Source: an uncultured Lachnospiraceae bacterium (GTDB taxonomy: Bacteria > Bacillota > Clostridia > Lachnospirales > Lachnospiraceae). Taken from it: DNA of 45,146 nt. Below are positions 7,202 to 15,572 of this stretch, piece after piece. The position numbers and the translations under genes were made by a program. Location: contig ONBW01000014.1 in NCBI GenBank assembly GCA_900316165.1, positions 1 to 45,146 on the forward strand, in the 5' to 3' direction. The stretch's first letter is position 1. Each line of letters begins with the position of its first letter. The notes below the pieces were generated by a model, which had not been told where the DNA came from, ran no database searches, and saw nothing but the letters and a program-made list of their open reading frames with translations.

Positions 7202-8221
7202 TTACATCTCTTCCGGGTACTTCATGCCCCAGTCGTTGCGGCATTTTGTCATGATGTGCATCACGTCTTCGGTGGATGTCAGGTGGGTGATTGCGTCAAT
7301 TTCCGGCGAAAGTGGTGAAAGCGTGCTGCCGGAATTTTTCATAAGTGTGACCGCCTCTTCCATGTCATTTACTTCATAGAAAAGTGCGTCTGCCGTGCTT
7401 CCAAGATCGATTTCCTCTTTGTGGCCGTCATCTGTGTAGGTGATGACAGCTTTCTGGGCGCGCGGATAATCATAGATCTCCACATATCCCTTATCAAATG
7501 AAATCGTGCCACGCTTTGGCTGCTTCGCATGCAGTGATAAAATAACCGTCGCCATTTCTCCCTTCGGATTCATCAAGAGAATCGATGCCTGCTCGTCTAC
7601 TCCGGTAGGTGCGTATTTTACCTGTGAGGTAACCTGGTCCGGCGTTTCGCTCATAAACCATCTGACAAATGAAAGCGCGTAAACACCGATATCGAGCATC
7701 GCTCCGCCTGCAAGGTTTTTATTGAAAAAGCGGTTCGCCATGTTGTACTCTTTGTAGCTGCCAAAATTCATCTGGATAAGCCTCAGTTCTCCGAGCTTTC
7801 CCGACTCTATGATCTCGTTCAGCTTCTTATATATAGGCATGTGGTAAAGTGTCATCGCCTCGGCTAAGACGACATGATTCTTTTCTGCCAGATCTATTGC
7901 CTCAGCCAACTCATCTGAATTCAGTGTGATTGACTTCTCGCAGAGCACATGCTTTCCTGCATTTAAGGCCTTCCTCAGGTATTCTATATGAGTATTGTGC
8001 GGCGTGGAAATATAAACGACATCCACGTTTGGATCCTCAAAGATATCATCAGGTTTGTCGTATATTTTTTCAATGCCGTACTCCTCCGCGAACTTCTGCG
8101 CCTTCGCGTATGTCCTGTTCCCGACTGAATAAAGCTTTCCACCGTTCTTTTTCATCGCCTCCGCGAGCTCGTGCCCAATAACTCCGACACCCAGAGTCGC
8201 CCAATTATATCTAATCGCCAT
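7202..8221 (-). CDS. Gfo/Idh/MocA family NAD(P)-dependent oxidoreductase
   Basis: Soluble dehydrogenase, 339 aa. The N-terminal Rossmann fold (residues 1-125) has GVGVIG and the family CEKSITLN, where the usual EKP is EKS. The C-terminal alpha/beta domain contains GGAMLDIGVYALSFVRWF, the GG-LxDxGxY pattern of dihydrodiol/xylose dehydrogenase-like members. The substrate, probably a sugar or polyol, is not identifiable. It has its own promoter and a TSS-proximal AACCGGTT palindrome, suggesting sugar-responsive repression. It lies behind MATE in the same direction, but MATE has a separate promoter. Confidence 0.9.
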   Translation of the reverse strand: MAIRYNWATLGVGVIGHELAEAMKKNGGKLYSVGNRTYAKAQKFAEEYGIEKIYDKPDDIFEDPNVDVVYISTPHNTHIEYLRKALNAGKHVLCEKSITLNSDELAEAIDLAEKNHVVLAEAMTLYHMPIYKKLNEIIESGKLGELRLIQMNFGSYKEYNMANRFFNKNLAGGAMLDIGVYALSFVRWFMSETPDQVTSQVKYAPTGVDEQASILLMNPKGEMATVILSLHAKQPKRGTISFDKGYVEIYDYPRAQKAVITYTDDGHKEEIDLGSTADALFYEVNDMEEAVTLMKNSGSTLSPLSPEIDAITHLTSTEDVMHIMTKCRNDWGMKYPEEM

Positions 8222-8250
8222 TTTATTTTTCTCTGTTTTTTCTGAAAATC

Positions 8251-8296
8251 AACCGGTTCCGGGTTCAGTATATTCCTTAAAGCTTGAATTTGTCAA
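8251..8296 (-). promoter_or_regulatory. Promoter and AACCGGTT operator of the oxidoreductase gene
   Basis: Minus strand TTGACA (complement of 8291-8296), 18 bp, TATACT (complement of 8267-8272). The palindrome AACCGGTT (8251-8258) lies over the predicted start site, a LacI-type arrangement with a central CG. The -35 box is 14 bp from the first anchor of array B. Confidence 0.65.
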
Positions 8297-8304
8297 TGTG
8301 AGGG

Positions 8305-8893
8305 GAATTTTTACGGACAGATGCCGTCAAGCTTTAAAAATGTATGTAACTTCCTGGGCGTTATTACAGACAGAAACCTTATTCTTAAAATTCTGTATGT
8401 CAGAAGTCGGGAATTTTTACGGACAGATTCCAGCAAGTTTTAAAAATGTATGTAACTTGCTGGGCGTTATTACGGACAGAAACTGTATTCCTTTAATTCT
8501 GTATGTCAGAAGTCGGGAATTTTTACGGACAGATTCCAGCAAGTTTTAAAAATGTATGTAACTTCTTGGGCGTTATTACAGACAGAAACCATATTCTTCC
8601 AATTCTGTATGTCAGTTTCCTGGGATTTTTACGGACAGATCCCAGCAAGTTTTATATATGTATGTAACTTCTTGGGCGTTATTACAGACAGAAACCATGT
8701 TCTTCCAATTCTGTATGTCAGTTTCCTGGGATTTTTACGTACAGATTCCAGCAAATCTTTATTCTGTATGTCAACTCACAGAAATTCTTACATACAGTCC
8801 CCATATTTTTTCAAATATGTATGTTTATTTATAAGAATTTTTACGGACGGATTTTGCAATTTTCTTAATATGTCTGTAATTCGAATTAAATTT
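8305..8893 (+). repeat. 53-bp tandem repeat array B
   Basis: The anchor TTACGGACAG starts at 8311, 8364, 8417, 8470, 8523, 8576, 8629, 8682 and 8735, with degenerate copies at 8788 and 8841: eleven anchors at exactly 53 bp. Types alternate A-B-A-B, giving a 106-bp higher-order period. TGTATG follows each well-conserved anchor by 30 bp. It fills the gap between two divergent genes. From 8943 to 9118 only an A-rich leader is seen. Confidence 0.92.
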
Positions 8894-8913
8894 AAAAATA
8901 TTCAAAAAACTAG

Positions 8914-8942
8914 TTGCCATATCGTGAGGAACATGGTATAAT
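8914..8942 (+). promoter_or_regulatory. Promoter of the DUF3795/nuclease-like pair
   Basis: TTGCCA (8914-8919), 17-bp spacer, TATAAT (8937-8942), directly after array B; leader about 170 nt. Confidence 0.65.
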
Positions 8943-9118
8943 GTCGCCAACTCATTTTTCTCGAATAGCTGATTATCTCTGCAGACAATTAAATCAAGCT
9001 ATTTCAGTGGAATGAGTTGAAAGGTTGAATTCACCAGTTGCGGATTTTTTTAGTCGATAATCGAGCGAAAGAAAGGCGACAAATAATTGGAATGGTTTAA
9101 GAAAAGAGGGTAAAGCCA

Positions 9119-9508
9119 GTGAGCATGATTATTGCAGCATGTGGTAACAATTGCTCTGAATGCCCGCGATATGTGAAGCATCCTTATGAAAAAACGGAGG
9201 AAGAACTTCTCCATACTGTTGAGTTATGGATGAAAATAGGATACCGCGATCATGTTGTATCTACGGACGAAATAGCCTGTAGCGGGTGTAAGCCGGAGAA
9301 CTGGTGTAGATATCAGGTGGTGAAATGCTGTGAGGAAAGAGGGATTTCTAACTGTGCTCAGTGTCTTGACTATCCTTGTGAGCGGATGCGGGAGTGCTTT
9401 GCCGTAACAAGGTCATTTGAGCCAAAATGCAGAGAAGTGTGTACAGAGCAGGAGTTTGAACAGTTACATAAGGCATTTTTTGAAAAGGAAGAAAATTTGC
9501 AGCGATAA
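9119..9508 (+). CDS. DUF3795 family cysteine-rich protein
   Basis: 129 aa with about 14 cysteines in paired patterns (CGNNCSECP at residues 8-16, CSGCKPENWC, KCCEERGISNCAQCLDYPC). This matches the DUF3795 family, soluble proteins presumed to bind zinc or an iron-sulfur cluster; their function is not established. GTG at 9119 is chosen because an AGAGGG lies about 9 nt upstream; an ATG two codons later is the alternative. It is 29 bp upstream of the nuclease-like gene in the same direction and shares its promoter and terminator. Confidence 0.8.
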   Translation: MSMIIAACGNNCSECPRYVKHPYEKTEEELLHTVELWMKIGYRDHVVSTDEIACSGCKPENWCRYQVVKCCEERGISNCAQCLDYPCERMRECFAVTRSFEPKCREVCTEQEFEQLHKAFFEKEENLQR

Positions 9509-9537
9509 AAAACTTAACTAAAAAGAAAGGGGATCAT

Positions 9538-10326
9538 ATGACGAGGGAAGAGCTTATCTCATATCTTACATCCAGGAAGAAGTATCTCGAAACAATCATT
9601 TTGTCATGCCAGAAAAAACTCGAAAAAGCTCCGGAGGGGCACATTTTAGCATCGCGCTGTCATGGCAAAACGCAGTACTATTTTTACAATAATTACAAAG
9701 AAAAACGGACGTATCTAAGTGACATTTTGCTTGCTGGAAGGCTGATTTCCCGGGATTATCATTCTAAGCTGTTAGCTAGTGCCGAAAATGAGCTTCGGGC
9801 TATTACCAGATTTTTAGACGGTATTTCGGCAACTCCCATTGAAGAAATTTATCAACGCACACCAACTGCTAAGCGCGAACTCATTGAGCCTCTCTGCGTT
9901 GACGATGAGACTTTTGCGCAGCAGTGGGCTTCGGAGAAGTATACTGCTCTCGATATGCAAACTGGCGAAGAATATACGTCTAATGATTCCAAGCATTATA
10001 GATCTAAGTCGGAATTATTAATTGCTAATGCTTTGAATGATGCAAGTGTTCCTTTTAGATACGAATGCCAGCTGAACCTGAAAGGCTATGGCACTGTGTA
10101 CCCGGATTTCACCATTTTGAACAAGCGAACCAGGCAGATTTTCTATCACGAGCATCTTGGGATGATGGAGGACAGTGATTATGCCTATAAAAATCTTCAA
10201 AAAATAAACGCTTACCAGAAAAATGGCATAATGCAGGGCAAGCAGCTCATTCTTACCTACGAGAGTGAGAATGTACGTTTTGATTTGAATGTCATAAATA
10301 GAATAATTAAAGAGTTCTATTTGTAA
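9538..10326 (+). CDS. Conserved protein with PD-(D/E)XK nuclease-like C-terminus
   Basis: 262 aa, cytoplasmic, no signal peptide. The N-terminal 100 residues are helical and charged, probably a coiled coil. The C-terminal 110 residues read like a restriction-endonuclease fold: KSELLIANAL (conserved Glu), then YPDFTIL (the PD motif), then IFYHEHLGM (E-x-H in place of E-x-K), and a final ILTYESENVRF strand. I recognise this arrangement from uncharacterised Clostridia proteins but know no assigned role. The start ATG (9538) follows AAAGGGG. The pair 9119/9538 is bracketed by arrays B and C in the same orientation. Nuclease activity is inference. Confidence 0.6.
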   Translation: MTREELISYLTSRKKYLETIILSCQKKLEKAPEGHILASRCHGKTQYYFYNNYKEKRTYLSDILLAGRLISRDYHSKLLASAENELRAITRFLDGISATPIEEIYQRTPTAKRELIEPLCVDDETFAQQWASEKYTALDMQTGEEYTSNDSKHYRSKSELLIANALNDASVPFRYECQLNLKGYGTVYPDFTILNKRTRQIFYHEHLGMMEDSDYAYKNLQKINAYQKNGIMQGKQLILTYESENVRFDLNVINRIIKEFYL

Positions 10327-10338
10327 GGAATCACAATA

Positions 10339-10381
10339 CTCAGACTTCGTGGCTTTTCTACTGTGAAGTCTGAGTTATTTT
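10339..10381 (+). terminator. Terminator after the nuclease-like gene
   Basis: CTCAGACTTC (10339-10348) pairs with GAAGTCTGAG (10365-10374), then TTATTTTTA. An outer perfect 11-bp pair, GTAAGGAATCA (10323-10333) with TGATTCCTTAC (10384-10394), uses the first repeat anchor of array C. Confidence 0.8.
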
Positions 10382-10384
10382 TAT

Positions 10385-10838
10385 GATTCCTTACGTACAG
10401 ATTCCAGCAAGTCTTATTTATGTATGTAACTTCTTGGGCGTTATTACGGACAGAAACGATATTCTTCAAATTCTGTATGTCAGATTCCGGGAATTTTTAC
10501 GGACAGATTCCATCAAATCTTTTTTCTGTATGTCAGCGGACTGGATTTCTTACGTACAGATTCCGTCAAGTTTTAAATATGTATGTAACTTGTTGGACGT
10601 TATTACGGACAGAAACCGTATTTTTCAAATTCTGTATGTCAGTTTCCTGGAATTCTTACGTACAGATTCCAGCAAGCTTTAAAAATGTATGTAACTTGCT
10701 GAGCGTTATTACGTACAGAAACCGTATTCTTTTAATTCTGTATGTCAGTTTCCTGGAATTCTTACGTACAGATTCCAACAAGCTTCAATTCTGTATGTCA
10801 GTCGACTAGAATTCTTACGGACAGCTCCCCATAAATTA
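10385..10838 (+). repeat. 53-bp tandem repeat array C
   Basis: Anchors TTACGKACAG at 10391, 10444, 10497, 10550, 10603, 10656, 10709, 10762 and 10815, exactly 53 bp apart; type order A B A A B A B A A. Several copies carry TTACGTACAG, which makes the pairing with TCTGTATGT nearly perfect. It lies between convergent genes. Confidence 0.92.
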
Positions 10839-10840
10839 AA

Positions 10841-10869
10841 CCGGGGGCGGCGCAAAGCGCCGCCCCCGG
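10841..10869 (-). terminator. GC-rich terminator of the phosphodiester glycosidase gene
   Basis: 12-bp stem CCGGGGGCGGCG/CGCCGCCCCCGG with 5-nt loop; on the minus strand followed by TTTAATTTAT. Confidence 0.85.
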
Positions 10870-10877
10870 TTCCGTGT

Positions 10878-12089
10878 TTACTGTGCTTTCTTGATCACCA
10901 GCGCATTCGGCAGGAAACGGCCGAGGCTGCTGACACTGGAAGGCTTTGTGATCTGCTCGCCCTTGTAGATCATGATGGCGGAACTACCGCCGTCGAGGTT
11001 CATGGCCTGGTAAGCATCGTAGCGGGCGAGAACCTGCTCGCAGTCGGAAACCGTACAGCCAAGAGAATATCCGACCTGGCGGCCATCAACGATAAGCATC
11101 ATGAAGTCGCCAGAACGGCTCTGACCGATAGCGGTCCTGGGCTGAATGCCCATACCGTAAGTGCCATCGACTACATTCTGACCGTCAACGATCAGAGCAG
11201 GATAGAATTCCAACCCCCATTTATAATCAGAAGGATTGATCTGATAGTAGTTACCAACGTACATTTTGTTATCATTTTTGAGGCCGACAAATTTCCAGAA
11301 GCTGCGCTCTGGGTCGCCGGTTTCGACACCATCCATAACGCAGGCGCCTCTGATGAGGCCGCCGCTTCCATGACCGCCGGCATCGCGGAATGCGCTGGCG
11401 TTGATAACGACTTCTGCGTCGTATCTCTGGGCGTAGACACCAGCAGTTTCGCCGTGCGAGCCGATATACTGAGAGGTCTGGATAGTAACCTGGTCTATAT
11501 TTTTGACGATAGCAAGCTTCGCCACATAGCCATCGCCCTTGATACCGATGATAATCGTGTTATTTGGGACATCGACAGCAAGAACCTCATCACCTTTGGT
11601 GGTAGCAATAGAATAGCTGTTGTCGATGTTGTTTATATCGATGTTATCGTAGCCATTATTCAGATAGTAGCTGTGAGAAGCAAGAAAGTTCTTGAAGGAA
11701 GCAGAATTGAGTTCCCAGTATTTTTCGTAGAAAGATTCTTCCTCTGTTTTAGCCTTCTGAGTAGTGGTCGTATCCTTTGTGTTGTCCCAGCTGCTTTGGA
11801 GTTTCTTCTGGTAAGCCTCCTGAGCGTCACGCTCCGCCATGACTTCATCGATGATATAGTGTGGAATGAAGTAGGTGGCAAGCCACTTGTGCGAATTCGT
11901 GGTCATGGCAGTTTCTATGTAGATAGTCCGCCATTTCTTGATAAACGGGATAGGACTGAAAACAAAAAGCAGGTAGCAGGCAGCAAGTGATGCCAGAATA
12001 ACGCTTAGGGTGATCTTCAGCTTTTTGTGCTTTTTCTTTCGCTTTCTTTTATTTTTTATACGCTTGTAATTTTCTAATGAATCTGACAT
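10878..12089 (-). CDS. Membrane-anchored phosphodiester glycosidase (NAGPA) family protein
   Basis: 403 aa. A very basic N-terminus (residues 10-24, mostly Lys/Arg) precedes one transmembrane helix (about 25-46), so the bulk is outside the cell. After a helical Gln/Lys/Thr linker, the C-terminal half (about 170-400) carries NAGPA/DUF2233 features: VVINASAF, GIQPRTAIGQ, the MMLIVDGR strand, and MNLDGGSSAIMI. The family cleaves glycosyl phosphodiesters and is often tied to exopolysaccharide or wall-teichoic decoration; the actual substrate is unknown. The ATG at 12089 is the only sensible start. It is preceded by the MCP gene in the same direction, but a hairpin separates them. Confidence 0.85.
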   Translation of the reverse strand: MSDSLENYKRIKNKRKRKKKHKKLKITLSVILASLAACYLLFVFSPIPFIKKWRTIYIETAMTTNSHKWLATYFIPHYIIDEVMAERDAQEAYQKKLQSSWDNTKDTTTTQKAKTEEESFYEKYWELNSASFKNFLASHSYYLNNGYDNIDINNIDNSYSIATTKGDEVLAVDVPNNTIIIGIKGDGYVAKLAIVKNIDQVTIQTSQYIGSHGETAGVYAQRYDAEVVINASAFRDAGGHGSGGLIRGACVMDGVETGDPERSFWKFVGLKNDNKMYVGNYYQINPSDYKWGLEFYPALIVDGQNVVDGTYGMGIQPRTAIGQSRSGDFMMLIVDGRQVGYSLGCTVSDCEQVLARYDAYQAMNLDGGSSAIMIYKGEQITKPSSVSSLGRFLPNALVIKKAQ

Positions 12090-12160
12090 GGCAAAAAATG
12101 TGCTCAGGCATCAAAAAGTATGGAAGTCTGTTCAATGCCTGATTTGAAAAATAAACTGAA

Positions 12161-12193
12161 GCACCAGAGAAATCTGAAAGATTTCTCTGATGC
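12161..12193 (-). terminator. Probable terminator of the chemotaxis receptor gene
   Basis: CAGAGAAATC/GATTTCTCTG stem (12165-12174 and 12180-12189), loop TGAAA; on the minus strand followed by TTCAGTTTATTTTTC. The T-run is not immediate, so termination may be partial. Confidence 0.5.
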
Positions 12194-12257
12194 AATAATA
12201 TCAGGGTCACTTAATGACCTGCCCTACAGCTTCAGAAAATTTTCCGGAGCCAATTTC

Positions 12258-14291
12258 TTAGACATTAAAGCTGTCAACTGTACTGCTGAGATCGCTCGAC
12301 TGGTTCTTCATGCTCTCGGCAGCGGAAACAACAGTTGCGCTGCTTTCAGTCATGGCCTGGAGATTGTTGTTGATATTCTCGATGCCTTTTGACAGCTGAG
12401 CCTGGATCTCATTTATGGTAGCAATAGAATTCGTGATATTTGTGATGCTTGCGGACAGCTCTTCACTGGTGGCACCGAGCGTACCGGAAACATCGTTGTA
12501 GTAATGAGCATCCTTTGAATAAGAATCAGCTAAATCAGAGAACTTTCCGTAGTCAGGAATAACAGTAGAGTTGATGAAATTCAGGATTTCGGAACTCTTA
12601 CTGGAGAGAGCGTTAACACTAGCTAAAACCTTCTCGATGATCTCGTTTACCTGGCTGATCTGAGTATTCGTGCTGCTTGAAAGACTAGAGATCTGCTCTG
12701 CAACAACGGCAAAGCCTCTGCCGGCCTCTCCAGCACGGGCAGCTTCAATAGAAGCGTTGAGAGAAAGCAGATTGGTCTGATCAGCGATATCCTTGATGCT
12801 CTTGCTGATATTTACAATCTCATTTATGCTCTTGGCACCTTCGATAGCGGCTTCAAGCTCTTTCTGGCTGGTCTCGGTAATGCGGATTGTATTGTCCTTG
12901 CTCTGCATAAGTTCTGGGACGATGCTGTCTACTTTTTCAATGATGTCAGTAGCGTTCGTGGCCATCTCAGTAGCCTTTTCAGCCAGATCGTTAACACCGG
13001 TCTCGACCTCGCGGCACGCCTCATCGATTGACTGGATCTTTGAAGTCTGCTCGTCGATACTTGCGGCAGTCTCTTCCATCGTAGAAGAAATCTCAGTGAT
13101 CCCGCCGTTCATATCGCGGATCTGACTGCTCGTATCAGAAACGCTGCTGCCGATGCCCCTCGCTATCTGTGAAGTCTTCTTGATGGTGCCGATAAATCTG
13201 GTCTGCATCTGATCTGAGAGGTAGCTGATCTCTTCGGTCTCAGTCTTCATATGAGGCATATCGCCACCGACAACGGCCTGCCTGATGAATGCCATGAATT
13301 TTGAAACCGGTTTGAGCTCTTTGCCAACGAGGATATTCATGGTGATGATTATCAGAATTATAGAAACCGTAGCTATGATCAGGGCAAGCGCGATAAGCGT
13401 GAACACAGAAACTAAAATCTGGTTAATAGATGAGGAAACACAGAAGGTATAGCTGGAATCCTCAAGCTTGTACGTGGCAAGGAGTCTGGTGCCCTGGTCG
13501 GAAGCATAGAATCTGGCGGTCTTTCCGTTCAGCTTGCTGGTAATGCTTGAAGGAGCCTTCTGGGAATCGTCCTTCGGGACAATGACCTTACCGTTCTTGT
13601 ATTCGCAGACATAGTTGTTTTTGCTGTCAAGAAGGAAAGCATAGGCTCCGTCATTGAAATTGATGCTTTTAAGGACGGTTGTCTGCCTGCTTAGAAGGAA
13701 GTCCTCGGCGATAACTCCGGCGATCATTCCTGAACGGTAGGTAACAGGGCTTGAGATCGTGATAAGAAGGTTTCCTGTGGACGCGTCAACATAAGGATCA
13801 GAAACAGCGACGTCTTCCTTGGAATTTACCGCGTCCTTGTACCATGAGCGGTCGGTCACGACAAAATCATCAGGAAGCTTTGACTCGTTTCCTGTCATCA
13901 TAAAGACGGTATTGTCGGCATAAGCGATGTAAAGGTCGCCGATTTCCTCGTCCACATCACCGCTGTATCCGCGGATGACGGTTTTCATTTTATCCTTGTT
14001 ATAGATCAGGTCATAGGATTCCGCACTCTTCGCGATACCCTTTACAAAGGTCTTCTGGCTTTCGATAAGCGCCTCGAGCTTTGAACCGCTGTAATCCGCC
14101 TGCATCTGCAGGTTTTCCTTTATGATGGATGCTTTTGAAATGTTCGATACGCTGGTCAGGATCGTAGCCAGGACAACAATAATGACAACACTTAAAATAC
14201 TGACGGCCCTCGTCAGCTCATGCTTTATCGTGCGTGTCTTATTACCGGCTGCTTTACCCCTCGTGCTCTTTCTTTTAGTGCTTTTTGGCAT
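12258..14291 (-). CDS. Methyl-accepting chemotaxis protein
   Basis: Transmembrane chemoreceptor, 677 aa. Basic N-terminus, TM1 (about 27-48), extracellular dCache-type sensor (about 50-290; [23 protein letters not shown], [23 protein letters not shown] pattern), TM2 (about 300-325), then a long cytoplasmic signalling domain. The hairpin tip is intact ([21 protein letters not shown] then FAVVAEQI), so it should contact CheA/CheW. Ligand unknown; dCache domains of this type often bind amino acids or other small molecules. The start at 14291 is chosen (GGGGGT 8 nt upstream) over an in-frame ATG at 14357. It implies a motile host. Confidence 0.93.
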   Translation of the reverse strand: MPKSTKRKSTRGKAAGNKTRTIKHELTRAVSILSVVIIVVLATILTSVSNISKASIIKENLQMQADYSGSKLEALIESQKTFVKGIAKSAESYDLIYNKDKMKTVIRGYSGDVDEEIGDLYIAYADNTVFMMTGNESKLPDDFVVTDRSWYKDAVNSKEDVAVSDPYVDASTGNLLITISSPVTYRSGMIAGVIAEDFLLSRQTTVLKSINFNDGAYAFLLDSKNNYVCEYKNGKVIVPKDDSQKAPSSITSKLNGKTARFYASDQGTRLLATYKLEDSSYTFCVSSSINQILVSVFTLIALALIIATVSIILIIITMNILVGKELKPVSKFMAFIRQAVVGGDMPHMKTETEEISYLSDQMQTRFIGTIKKTSQIARGIGSSVSDTSSQIRDMNGGITEISSTMEETAASIDEQTSKIQSIDEACREVETGVNDLAEKATEMATNATDIIEKVDSIVPELMQSKDNTIRITETSQKELEAAIEGAKSINEIVNISKSIKDIADQTNLLSLNASIEAARAGEAGRGFAVVAEQISSLSSSTNTQISQVNEIIEKVLASVNALSSKSSEILNFINSTVIPDYGKFSDLADSYSKDAHYYNDVSGTLGATSEELSASITNITNSIATINEIQAQLSKGIENINNNLQAMTESSATVVSAAESMKNQSSDLSSTVDSFNV

Positions 14292-14361
14292 TTGGTAACC
14301 CCCGAATTCATGTAAAAACAACGGCTGTTTTACTAGATTCATACAAATAATTAACACTTCA

Positions 14362-14390
14362 ATGATACAACATTTCGTTAATTTTGTCTA
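14362..14390 (-). promoter_or_regulatory. Promoter of the chemotaxis receptor gene
   Basis: Minus strand TAGACA (complement of 14385-14390), 17 bp, TATCAT (complement of 14362-14367): a housekeeping-type promoter. No sigma-28 motif was seen. Confidence 0.6.
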
Positions 14391-14458
14391 GAAAATTAAG
14401 TTTTTTAAGTGCGCGTTTTGTGGCTTCAACGGTTGACGAGACTGGGGCGGGGTGTTAT

Positions 14459-14600
14459 TATTTTTTCTTGGAAAAAACCTCTGGAGGCGTTTTATTTTTC
14501 TTTGAAAAATAAACGCAGTTGCAGTTTGCATGTTTCTTTGAAAAATGACAGCTATTGCAGTTTCAGCATTTCATTGAAAATAACTGTTCTGGAGGTATGA
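14459..14600 (+). repeat. Degenerate 36-bp tandem repeat with TTC-TTTGAAAAA cores
   Basis: TTCTTTGAA or TTCATTGAA cores begin at 14498, 14534 and 14570, spaced 36 bp, with a related TTCTTGGAA at 14465. Each core is a small inverted repeat, and copies share TTGCAGTTT downstream. The first full copy is also the TTATTTTTC/GAAAAATAA hairpin found at other loci. It forms most of the ridA upstream region, where no convincing promoter was seen. Confidence 0.6.
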
Positions 14601-14632
14601 ATTAATAATTGACTGTTTTATTGGAGGAAAAA

Positions 14633-15004
14633 ATGAAGTACATCAGTACAGACAAGGCACCACAGGCCATCGGACCTTATTCACAGGGAATTATTGCAGG
14701 AAATACAGTTTATCTGTCAGGCCAGATCGGAATTGATCCGGCTGTCGGAAAGGCAGTAGAGGGCATCGAGGCCCAGACCAAGCAGATCTGCAAAAATATC
14801 GGAAATCTCTTAAAAGAGGCTGGAACGGACTACGCTCACGTCGTAAAGACGACCTGCTTCCTCGCTGATATCAATGATTTCAAAACTTTTAACGGCATCT
14901 ATGAGAAGTATTTCATCTCAAAGCCAGCCAGAAGCTGTGTCGCTGTAAAGGACCTGCCAGCCGGAATGCTCTGTGAGATTGAGGTAACGGCGGTTATTGA
15001 ATAA
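14633..15004 (+). CDS. ridA: RidA family enamine/imine deaminase
   Basis: 123 aa, the standard length of the RidA/YjgF trimer. It hydrolyses reactive 2-aminoacrylate and similar imines made by PLP enzymes. Signature residues are present: GPYSQGI near residue 15, the ARSCVAV stretch with the conserved Arg that binds the carboxylate, and C-terminal LCEIEVTAV. The ATG at 14633 follows GGAGG by 6-7 nt; an upstream in-frame TTG lacks a site. It is nine bases ahead of the Nudix gene, so the two are one operon. Confidence 0.95.
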   Translation: MKYISTDKAPQAIGPYSQGIIAGNTVYLSGQIGIDPAVGKAVEGIEAQTKQICKNIGNLLKEAGTDYAHVVKTTCFLADINDFKTFNGIYEKYFISKPARSCVAVKDLPAGMLCEIEVTAVIE

Positions 15005-15013
15005 GAGGTTTTT

Positions 15014-15517
15014 ATGGAATTCTGGGATATTTACGACAAGGATAAAAAGCTTACCGGACGCACGATGAAACGGAATGACTGGACGATGGCGGATGGTGAC
15101 TATCACCTGACGGTGCTTGGCGTCATCAGACGTCCGGACGGGAAATTCCTGATCACAAAGCGTGTTTCTACAAAAGAATGGGCACCTGGTGCATTTGAGG
15201 TATCTGGTGGCGGTGTCCGTGCCGGGGAGACATCCGAAGAGGCAGTCCGTCGTGAGGTCCTCGAAGAGACAGGCCTCGATATTAATAATGCGGTCTCGGG
15301 CGGCTATGTCTTTACGTACAGGAGAGACAATCCTGAGGAACGGAACAATTATTTTGTGGACGTTTATGAATTTGTGATGGATGTAAAGGAATCAGATGTC
15401 CATCTTCAGGTCGAAGAGACCGATGGTTTTGAATTCGCAGATGCTGCCCAGATCAAGGCACTCGCTGATCAGGGCAAATTCCTGCATTATGACAGCATCA
15501 AGCAGGTATTTGCCTGA
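15014..15517 (+). CDS. Nudix hydrolase
   Basis: 167 aa, cytoplasmic, cleaves nucleoside-diphosphate-linked compounds. A full Nudix box G-x5-E-x7-REVLEETG is visible around residues 70-92 (GGVRAGETSEEAVRREVLEE). The N-terminus WDIYDKDKKLTGRTM resembles the IPP isomerase/YfcD-like subgroup, so an isopentenyl-diphosphate isomerase-like or housecleaning role is possible. The start is 9 nt after ridA with GAGG. A solitary array-type hairpin follows the stop. Confidence 0.9.
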   Translation: MEFWDIYDKDKKLTGRTMKRNDWTMADGDYHLTVLGVIRRPDGKFLITKRVSTKEWAPGAFEVSGGGVRAGETSEEAVRREVLEETGLDINNAVSGGYVFTYRRDNPEERNNYFVDVYEFVMDVKESDVHLQVEETDGFEFADAAQIKALADQGKFLHYDSIKQVFA

Positions 15518-15523
15518 GTCCAT

Positions 15524-15562
15524 TTACATACAGAAATGAAATTTGCTGGAATCTGTCGGTAA
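15524..15562. repeat. Solitary unit of the 53-bp repeat family
   Basis: TTACATACAGA (15524-15534) and TCTGTCGGTAA (15552-15562) form the same inverted pair as array units, with the GCTGGAATCTGTC word of array A type-A units. It sits exactly in the 55-bp gap between convergent genes, where it could serve as a hairpin terminator. Confidence 0.7.
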
Positions 15563-15572
15563 TCAGGCAGAG

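Noticed and set aside
8552-8941. Open frames of about 100-130 codons running through the 53-bp arrays (also 5338-5658, 10420-10809, 42938-43138)
   Set aside because: 53 is not a multiple of three, so the frame shifts each unit. No ribosome sites precede them, and the arrays drift at all codon positions. They are by-products of a repeat poor in stop codons.
12120-12392. 90-codon frame between the glycosidase and chemotaxis genes
   Set aside because: It runs over a hairpin and into the antisense of the receptor gene; no ribosome site.
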